DNA from: W1P20-047 sp051878795
GTDB lineage: Bacteria > Actinomycetota > Coriobacteriia > Coriobacteriales > Eggerthellaceae
Direction: 5' to 3'
Length of the DNA stretch: 38,114 bases
Assembly: GCA_051878795.1 (NCBI GenBank)
Contig: JBJEKU010000091.1
Coordinates: 1 to 38,114, forward strand
Shown here: one piece after another, positions 32,191 through 38,114 of the stretch
Numbering within the stretch: the stretch's first letter is position 1
Layout: each line of letters begins with the position of its first letter
The notes under the pieces: generated by a model
Seen by the model: the letters and a program-made list of their open reading frames with translations, nothing else
Database searches by the model: none
What the model was told of the DNA's origin: nothing
Program-made: the position numbers and the translations under genes

Positions 32191-32964
32191 GTGAGCGAGA
32201 GCAATGTTCCCGTCGTCCGTCTTCAGAACGTGCATAAGAGCTTCGACGACAACGAGGTGCTGAAGGGCATCTCCCTCGAGGTCGAAAAGGGCGAGGTCGT
32301 CGCCATCATCGGCGCGTCGGGCGGCGGCAAATCGACGCTGCTGCGCTGCGCGACCCTGCTGGAGGAATTCGACCGGGGTTCGCTGTCCTACGGCGATGTC
32401 CAGGTGGTCAGCGATGTCGACGGACGCGCCCAGTATGGAAGCAAGAAGGTGATCGGGGCCGCAAAGGAGAAGTTCGGGCTGGTTTTCCAGAACTTCAATC
32501 TGTTTCCCCATTACACCGTACTGAAGAACGTGATGGACGCTCCCATCTGCGTTCAGAAGAGGGACAAGCAGGAAGTGGAGAAGGAAGCGCGCGCCATCCT
32601 GGCACGCATGGGCCTCGCCGGTAAGGAAGACCTGGTTCCCTGCGAGCTTTCCGGCGGCCAGCAGCAGCGTGTGGCAATCGCCCGTGCGCTGTGCATGAAC
32701 CCCACCATCCTGTTCTTCGACGAGCCCACGAGCGCGCTCGATCCCGAGCTCACCCAGGAAGTGCTGCGCGTCATCCGCTTCTTGGCCTCCGAGCACATGA
32801 CCATGGTCATCGTCACGCACGAGATGGGCTTCGCACGCGATGTCGCCGACCGCATCATCTTCATGGATGGCGGAGTGATCGTCGAAGAGGGCCCCGCGGA
32901 AGAGGTTATCGCCAATCCCAAGCACGAACGCACGCGGGCATTCCTCAGCAAGTTGGGGGATTGA
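32191..32964 (+). CDS. Amino-acid ABC transporter ATP-binding protein (GlnQ type)
   Basis: This 257-residue ATPase drives the polar amino-acid transporter. It has Walker A GASGGGKST, a Q-loop region VFQNFNLFPHYTVL, the signature LSGGQQQRVAIARAL, Walker B ILFFDEP and the switch His in VTHEMGFA. The start was set at GTG 32191, because AAGGAGG lies at 32179-32185; an in-frame ATG at 32173 overlaps the permease end and has no good ribosome binding site. The selB gene follows after a hairpin-containing spacer. Confidence 0.93.
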   Translation: MSESNVPVVRLQNVHKSFDDNEVLKGISLEVEKGEVVAIIGASGGGKSTLLRCATLLEEFDRGSLSYGDVQVVSDVDGRAQYGSKKVIGAAKEKFGLVFQNFNLFPHYTVLKNVMDAPICVQKRDKQEVEKEARAILARMGLAGKEDLVPCELSGGQQQRVAIARALCMNPTILFFDEPTSALDPELTQEVLRVIRFLASEHMTMVIVTHEMGFARDVADRIIFMDGGVIVEEGPAEEVIANPKHERTRAFLSKLGD

Positions 32965-32988
32965 GGCGTTCGGAAAATCTGAATTCGC

Positions 32989-33066
32989 TATACTGGCTTT
33001 CGTTTACATTCAGAAGGCCTGGGCGCATCCCTTGCGGCCTCAACGACCGTGCGGGATGCGCCTTTT
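32989..33066 (+). terminator. Possible promoter box and long-stem hairpin between the ABC operon and selB
   Basis: TATACT at 32989-32994 could be a -10 box. A ten-pair perfect stem, GGCGCATCCC (33022-33031) with GGGATGCGCC (33053-33062), is followed by TTTT. It either terminates the ABC transporter transcript or acts as an attenuator in the selB leader if transcription begins near 33001. Confidence 0.55.
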
Positions 33067-33139
33067 CCATGTTCGGGCGAAGGGCGCCGCACAGCTTGCG
33101 TTCCTGCTTGCCCGCGATCAATCGACAGGAGGAGGGGCA

Positions 33140-35071
33140 GTGGCTGAAAACAGCACCCAACCGGACCTGGTGCTTGGAACCGCCGGGCATATCGACCATG
33201 GCAAATCGTCGCTTATCTTCGCCCTGACCGGAACCGATCCCGACCGGCTTTCCGAGGAAAAGGAGCGCGGTATCACCATTTCCCTGGGTTTCGCGCAGCT
33301 CTGGTTGCCCGATGGCCGTTTCATGGGCGTGGTCGACCTGCCGGGCCATGAAAGGTTCGTGCGCCAGATGATCTCGGGTGCGACCGGTATCGATGTGGCC
33401 CTGCTTGTGGTCGCGGCGGACGACGGCATCATGCCCCAGACCGTCGAGCACATCACCATCCTGCAGACCCTGGGCATCCGAACCTGCGTGGTCGCCCTTA
33501 CCAAGATCGACCTTGTGGACGACCCTGAGTGGATCGACTTCGTGGCGGACGATGTGCGCGAGCATCTTGCCGCGACGCCCTATGCCGATGCGCCCATCAT
33601 CCCGGTTTCCTCGAAGACCGGGGAGGGCTTGGACCAGCTGCTTGCGGCAATCCAGGAAGCGGCGGACCGTGCGGACCGCACGCATGAGGGTGCGGCGATG
33701 CGCTATCCGGTCGACCGCGTATTCACCATCAAGGGTGCGGGCACGGTAACCACGGGGACCCTGTGGACGGGGACCGCGTCTCCTGGTGATTCGGTCGAGA
33801 TCCTCCCTTCGGGCAAGGTGGCGAAGATACGTTCCATCCAGATCCATGGCAAGCCGGTAGAGACCGCGTATCCGGGAAACCGCGTCGCCATCAACCTGGC
33901 AAATATCAAGACGGACGAAATCGAGCCCGGCGACTTCCTCGCCCAGGTAGGCGCCATCAAGCCGAGCGACCGATTCGATGCTTGGGTGACCTACATCGAC
34001 AACGATAAGACCGGCAAGCCCATTGAAAGCGGGGCGAGGATGCATATCGCCCATGGCACGAGGGAGATCCTGGGCCGTATCCTGTTCATGAACGGGGTGC
34101 CCGAACTGGAGCCTGGCGAGTCCGCATTCGCCCAGTTCCGCTTGGAAGAGCCCCTGGCCCTTTCCCACGGCGACCGCTTCATCATGCGCACCTATTCTCC
34201 CGTCCTGCTTGCCGGCGGCGGAACCATCATGCTCGCGCACCCCTTCAGGAGGACCGGCCTGAACGACATCGAGCTGTCCATGCTCGAGGCCTTGCGCGAT
34301 GGCGATATCCAACAGGCGATGGAGCTTGCGGTTGAGGCGGAATCCATGCCCGTCACCGTGGAATTCGTATCCCGCCTGGTGGGTGTCGAGCCCACCCGTG
34401 TGGAATCGATGCTCGAGGCAGGTGCGCAAGCCGGCCGCATCGTGAGGCTGCCCGGTGCCGAGCCCCTGTTCACCACCGCGCAGGTGATCGAGCGCGCCAA
34501 CGGGGTCATCGAAGGGCAGTTGGATGCCTTCCATAAAGAGAATCCCAAGGACCATGGAATCGCCAAGGATGCCCTGCGCCAGCGCTGCTTCCCCAAAAGC
34601 ACGTCCGCATGCTTCGACGCGCTGCTTGCCTGCGCTATCGAAGCGGGGAAGGCCGTTGCCTCCGATGCCGTGGTGAGCCATCCCGATGCATGGAGCCGCT
34701 CCCAGCAGAAGATGATCGAGGTTGCGGGGCGCTTCGAGCGGATGATCGCCGGAACAGGGCTTACGCCTCCGTCCCTGCAGGAAATGGCCAAGGAGTGCGA
34801 TGTCGACATGCCCTTCGCCAAGCGCGCGATAGCGTATTCCTGCGACCAGGGCCATGTGTGGAGGGGCAATGCCGACTTCTTCTTCGACCTTCCCGCGATC
34901 GAGCAGGCGAAGGAAACGCTGGCCGCGCATTTTGCGGCAGGCGGGGAAGGCACGGTCGCGGCGTTGAGGGATGCCCTGGGAACCACCAGGAAGTACATCG
35001 TCCCCCTGCTCGAAAGCTTCGATCAGGCCCGAATTACCAAGCGTTCCGGCGATGTCAGGCGTCTGGGGTGA
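33140..35071 (+). CDS. selB: Selenocysteine-specific elongation factor SelB
   Basis: This 643-residue GTPase carries selenocysteyl-tRNA to the ribosome at UGA codons that are followed by a SECIS hairpin. The EF-Tu-like part shows G1 GHIDHGKSS (residues 16-24), DLPGHERF, and TKIDLVDD. The C-terminal third contains the winged-helix repeats that bind the SECIS hairpin. The start is GTG 33140 with AGGAGGAGGGG directly upstream. It stands 251 bases before a GrdE/GrdB-type pair whose GrdB needs UGA decoding, and it also serves the GrdB gene at the left edge. No selA, selD or tRNA-Sec gene is visible in the window. Confidence 0.94.
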   Translation: MAENSTQPDLVLGTAGHIDHGKSSLIFALTGTDPDRLSEEKERGITISLGFAQLWLPDGRFMGVVDLPGHERFVRQMISGATGIDVALLVVAADDGIMPQTVEHITILQTLGIRTCVVALTKIDLVDDPEWIDFVADDVREHLAATPYADAPIIPVSSKTGEGLDQLLAAIQEAADRADRTHEGAAMRYPVDRVFTIKGAGTVTTGTLWTGTASPGDSVEILPSGKVAKIRSIQIHGKPVETAYPGNRVAINLANIKTDEIEPGDFLAQVGAIKPSDRFDAWVTYIDNDKTGKPIESGARMHIAHGTREILGRILFMNGVPELEPGESAFAQFRLEEPLALSHGDRFIMRTYSPVLLAGGGTIMLAHPFRRTGLNDIELSMLEALRDGDIQQAMELAVEAESMPVTVEFVSRLVGVEPTRVESMLEAGAQAGRIVRLPGAEPLFTTAQVIERANGVIEGQLDAFHKENPKDHGIAKDALRQRCFPKSTSACFDALLACAIEAGKAVASDAVVSHPDAWSRSQQKMIEVAGRFERMIAGTGLTPPSLQEMAKECDVDMPFAKRAIAYSCDQGHVWRGNADFFFDLPAIEQAKETLAAHFAAGGEGTVAALRDALGTTRKYIVPLLESFDQARITKRSGDVRRLG

Positions 35072-35322
35072 TTCGAAAAGATTATGCTTCGATTACGAAA
35101 TTCGATAGATAAATATAATCATCGCGATAAGGATGGAATCACGAAAATTGCACTTGAATGAGGTCGGCTTGCCATGTATGTTGACCTCGTAAGCATCTGC
35201 AAGCTTGGGCTTTTGCTGTGCATTCAATGCAAGATGCCGGTCATTGGATGCCGGCAGGAAAGCTCTGCTGAATGCAATGTTTCGTGCATTGTAACTGCGA
35301 ATAAATAGGAAAGGAGGGTGTA
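35072..35322 (+). promoter_or_regulatory. Promoter and structured leader of the GrdE/GrdB operon
   Basis: The AT-rich start of this spacer has a consensus -10 box TATAAT at 35114-35119; the -35 box is not clear. Short hairpins follow: GAGGTC with GACCTC (35160-35188), TGCCGG with CCGGCA (35235-35256), and CAATG with CATTG (35275-35291). TGCATTCA and TGAATGCA words occur in opposite orientation around 35218 and 35269. AAAGGAGGG lies just before ATG 35323. No known riboswitch pattern is recognised. Confidence 0.45.
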
Positions 35323-36606
35323 ATGAAACTTGAACAGCGACTGATTAACGTCAACCGCGTCGAGCTCGGTAGCGAAGCTAAGGTGGAGAACGGCGTTCTC
35401 ACCGTAGACGTAGAAGGCCTGCGTGCCGCTCTGATGGATGACGACAAGATCAAGGACGTGAAGGTTGACGTTTGCCACCCCGGCGACCGTACCCGTATCG
35501 TTCCCGTCAAGGACGTCATCGAACCTCGTTATCGTATCGGCCGCAAGAACGGCTTCCCCGGTGTTACCACCAAGTACGAGGAGGCTGGCAACGGCGCTAC
35601 TGCTATCCTGAAGGGTGCTGCAGTAATCACCATCGGCGACATGGTTGGCTTCCAGGAGGGCGTTATTGACATGTGGGGCGAAGGCGCCACTTGGACCCCG
35701 TTCTCCAAGACCTGCAACATCGTTGTCGACATTACCCCCATCGACGGCATCGACCAGCATACTCACGAGCGCGTTGTGCGCATGGCTGGCCTGAAGGCTG
35801 CCACCTTCGTTGGTCTGGCAGCTAAGGACGTCGAACCCGACGAGGTTAAGGTTCTCGAGCTCGGCACCATGGCCGAAGAAACCGAGAAGTATCCCGACCT
35901 GCCGAAGGTTGCCATGATGGAAATGACCATTTCCCAGGGTCTGCTCCACGACACCTTCTACTATGGCGTTGACCTGAAGGAAATCCTGCCTACTTGGTAT
36001 CATCCCTTCACTGAGCTGGACGACGCTGTTATCTCCGGCAACTGCGTAGCAGCTTGCGACAAGATCACCACCTACCAGCATCAGAACAACACCATGATCG
36101 ACCGTCTGTACGAACAGCACGGTAAGACCATCAACTACATCGGCAACATCTGGGCTCCCGAGCTCACCACCCTGGACGGCAAGTTCCGCAACTGCGATTA
36201 CGCCGCACAGGTTGCGCACCAGCTCGGCTGCGATGGCGTCATCATCACCGAGGAAGGCTACGGCAACCCCGACTCCGACTTGGTTATGAACTGCAAGCGC
36301 CTGGAAGATCGCGGTATCAAGACCACCCTGGTTACCGACGAATGCTCCGGTTGGGACGGCACCAGCCAGCCCCTGACCGACAACACCAAGGAAGCTGTTG
36401 CCGTTATCTCTACCGGTAACGTATCCATGGTTGTCGAGCTGGAGCCCGCCGACAAGGTTATCGGCAACTTGAAGTCCGCTCAGACCCTCGCAGGCGGCTG
36501 GGATGGCTGCGCTGCAGAGGACGGAAGCCTGAAGGTAGAGCTGAACGCTGTTATCGGCGCAACCTCCGAAATCGGCTTCCACAATTCGTCCGTCCAGCTG
36601 TACTAA
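35323..36606 (+). CDS. grdE: GrdE-type proprotein of a glycine/sarcosine/betaine reductase component B
   Basis: This 427-residue precursor belongs to the GrdE/GrdG/GrdI family. Such proteins cut themselves before a conserved cysteine, which becomes a pyruvoyl group that binds the substrate amine as a Schiff base. The site is visible as Cys241 in ISGNCVAACDK, almost the same position as in known GrdE (Cys242). Other family stretches are PRYRIGRKNGFPG, TPFSKTCNIV and HQNNTMIDRLY. It pairs with the selenoprotein gene twelve bases downstream. Whether the substrate is glycine, sarcosine or betaine cannot be fixed from motifs; the nearby creatininase island favours sarcosine. The symbol is used here for the family, not for glycine specificity. 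Confidence 0.9.
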   Translation: MKLEQRLINVNRVELGSEAKVENGVLTVDVEGLRAALMDDDKIKDVKVDVCHPGDRTRIVPVKDVIEPRYRIGRKNGFPGVTTKYEEAGNGATAILKGAAVITIGDMVGFQEGVIDMWGEGATWTPFSKTCNIVVDITPIDGIDQHTHERVVRMAGLKAATFVGLAAKDVEPDEVKVLELGTMAEETEKYPDLPKVAMMEMTISQGLLHDTFYYGVDLKEILPTWYHPFTELDDAVISGNCVAACDKITTYQHQNNTMIDRLYEQHGKTINYIGNIWAPELTTLDGKFRNCDYAAQVAHQLGCDGVIITEEGYGNPDSDLVMNCKRLEDRGIKTTLVTDECSGWDGTSQPLTDNTKEAVAVISTGNVSMVVELEPADKVIGNLKSAQTLAGGWDGCAAEDGSLKVELNAVIGATSEIGFHNSSVQLY

Positions 36607-36618
36607 GGGAGGGTTGAC

Positions 36619-37920
36619 ATGACTAAGCGCGTACTTATGTATCTCAACCAGTTCTTCGGCGGCATCGGCGGCGAAGACATGGCCAGCATCGAGCCTTCCT
36701 TCAAGGAAGAGGTCATCGGCCCCGGCGTTGGCATTGCAGCAGCAATCAAGGACAACGCCGAAATCGTTGGCACCATCATCATGGGTGACAACTACTTCGG
36801 TGAGAACGAAGACGAGGCGAAGAAGTTCATCCTCGACACCATCAACGAGGTAAAGCCCGACGTCTTCTGCACCGGCCCCGCATTCAACGCAGGCCGTTAC
36901 GGCTTCTCCTGCGCTGGCGCCTGCCAGGTCGCACACGAAGCTGGCATTCCCTGCGTATCCGGTATGTATTGTGAGAACCCCGGCCTGGAGTACTGCCAGA
37001 GCATCGCTTGGGTTGCTGAAACCGCTAATGCAGCAGCCAAGATGCGCAAGGCAATCCCCGCTATCGCCAACCTGGTAAACAAGGTTTGCACCGGCGAGGA
37101 AATCCTCCCCGAGGTCGACGGTTACTTCCCCAAGGGTGTTCGTAAGTGCATCCATGTCGACCGCATCGGCGCTGACCGCGCTATCGACATGCTGCTCGCA
37201 CGTTTGAACGATCAGCCCTTCACCACTGAGCTGCCTATGGCAGAGTTCGATGAAGTCGAGCCCGCGCCTCCTATTAAGGATCTGTCCAAAGCTACCATCG
37301 CAATCGTTTCCTCTTCCGGCGTTGTGCCTGCAGGCAACCCCGATCGTCTGCAGTCCGCATCCGCACAGCAGTGGAACAAGTACGATGTTACCGGCATGGA
37401 CGACCTGCCCGCAGGTGACTACTACACCGTTCATGGTGGTTATGACCCCATGTATGTCAACGAGATGCCCACTCGTGCAGTCCCCCTGGACATCATGCGC
37501 GAACTGGAGCATGAAGGCATCATCGGTCACGTGTACGACACTTACTACATCACCACTGGTACCGGTACCGCAGTAGCGAACGCCAAGAAGTTCGGCGAGG
37601 AGATCGGCAAGGAGCTCAGCGAGCTCGGCTGCATCGACGGCGTTATTCTAACCTCCACTTGAGGCACTTGCACACGTTGCGGCGCAACAATGGTTAAGGA
37701 AATCGAACGCTACGGTATTCCTATCGTACACATGGCAACCATCACCACCATTTCCGAATCGGTTGGTGCAAACAGGATCGTTCCTTGCGTTATGATCCCC
37801 AGCCCCGTTGGCAACCCCAACCTGCCTCCTGAGGACGAGCACAAGGTTCGTAGGGAACTGTGCGAACGAGCAGTACATGCTCTGACCGTCGCAGTAGACA
37901 AGCCCACTCAGTTCGAGTAA
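36619..37920 (+). CDS. grdB: GrdB-type selenoprotein (glycine/sarcosine/betaine reductase component B), complete
   Basis: This 433-residue protein, including one selenocysteine, is the catalytic selenoprotein subunit of component B. A TGA at 37660-37662 (residue 348) lies inside the motif TST-U-GTCTRCGATMVK, and the frame continues to TAA at 37918-37920, the length expected for the family. A conventional gene finder would cut it at residue 347 and miss the active site. The N-terminal part shows LNQFFGGIGGED, GPAFNAGRYG and GMYCENPGLEYC. The subunit receives substrate from the pyruvoyl partner and passes a carboxymethyl group to selenoprotein A (GrdA, not seen here). Its tail (IVPCVMIPSPVGNPNLPPEDE) differs from that of the left-edge copy, which suggests a different substrate. 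Confidence 0.93.
37663..37690 (+). other. Candidate bacterial SECIS hairpin after the UGA
   Basis: GTTGC (37676-37680) and GCAAC (37684-37688) form a five-pair stem with loop GGC, starting 13 bases after the TGA. The left-edge GrdB gene has the matching hairpin at the same distance. One base pair differs between them as T-A here and T-G there, so pairing is kept. Confidence 0.5.
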
Positions 37921-37960
37921 GCTGTCGTATCCCGACCTGGCAGATTTGCCAAGTAACAAC

Positions 37961-37986
37961 AGGACGGCCCTTCGGGGCCGTCCTTT
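37961..37986 (+). terminator. Rho-independent terminator after the GrdE/GrdB operon
   Basis: AGGACGGCCC (37961-37970) and GGGCCGTCCT (37975-37984) form a ten-pair perfect stem with a TTCG loop, followed by T residues. The last 128 bases of the window hold no gene that can be supported. Confidence 0.9.
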
Positions 37987-38114
37987 CTGCGTTCTTGAGG
38001 GTGGTTTGAGCGGTTCTACTGACTTCTGAGGGCGCATTTCCTTGTCAGACGATAATTGGGGGTACTGTCCAGACTCTTGCGCAAATTCCAGCAGACGGCT
38101 GCCCGCCATCGGCA

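Noticed and set aside
33001..33139. tRNA-Sec gene upstream of selB
   Set aside because: The hairpin there is only a long perfect stem with a T run; no T-arm, anticodon UCA arm or acceptor pairing of a tRNA is present.
35224..37530. A 768-codon open frame on the minus strand over the GrdE/GrdB genes
   Set aside because: It is the mirror of two strongly biased plus-strand genes and has no ribosome binding site or family-like sequence. The plus-strand proteins are clear family members.
36619..37662. GrdB-type gene as a truncated protein or a pseudogene because of the TGA
   Set aside because: The TGA is in the conserved selenocysteine position, the frame continues with family sequence to the normal end, and selB is just upstream.
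1..38114. CRISPR array, prophage or integrative element
   Set aside because: No regularly spaced repeats, phage structural genes, integrase or transposase were seen. The only large repeat is the amidinotransferase duplication.

Overview
The window looks like part of the chromosome of an anaerobic, GC-rich actinobacterium of the class Coriobacteriia, probably a relative of Eggerthellaceae. This is an inference from gene content and codon style: glycine/sarcosine/betaine-reductase-type selenoproteins with their own SelB, a LuxR regulator with a multi-membrane-span sensor half, and a tilS-maf-hpt-ftsH-folPK block. No 16S rRNA is present to confirm it.

Left region (1-7804): an accessory catabolic island. 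It opens with the 3' end of a GrdB-type selenoprotein gene that reads through an in-frame UGA. Then come an arginine:glycine-amidinotransferase-family gene, a convincing creatininase, a BCCT transporter, a second copy of the amidinotransferase that matches the first at every base compared, and an MHS-type major facilitator transporter. Strong hairpins separate these units, so several short transcripts are likely. Codon choice resembles that of highly expressed genes.

Middle region (7995-30455): mostly housekeeping genes on the plus strand. These are an aminotransferase, QueD, RNase HI, ferritin, an iron-sulfur 23S rRNA uracil methyltransferase, cysteine synthase, TilS, Maf, Hpt, FtsH with an added zinc ribbon, a FolP-FolK fusion, a MATE exporter, a two-component system, a minus-strand tRNA-Leu(CAA), a PepV-type dipeptidase, an L,D-transpeptidase, TatA, a membrane LuxR regulator and a MobB-MobA fusion.

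Right region (30609-37920): a polar amino-acid ABC transporter, selB, and a complete GrdE-type/GrdB-type pair whose GrdB gene also contains an in-frame UGA. SelB provides the decoding that both GrdB genes need.

Main idea: creatininase would turn creatinine into creatine. No creatinase is seen. The duplicated amidinotransferase could instead move the amidino group of creatine (or guanidinoacetate) to an acceptor such as ornithine, releasing sarcosine (or glycine). The selenocysteine reductases at both ends of the window could then reduce that product to acetyl phosphate. The enzyme families are visible in the sequence; the joined pathway is inference.
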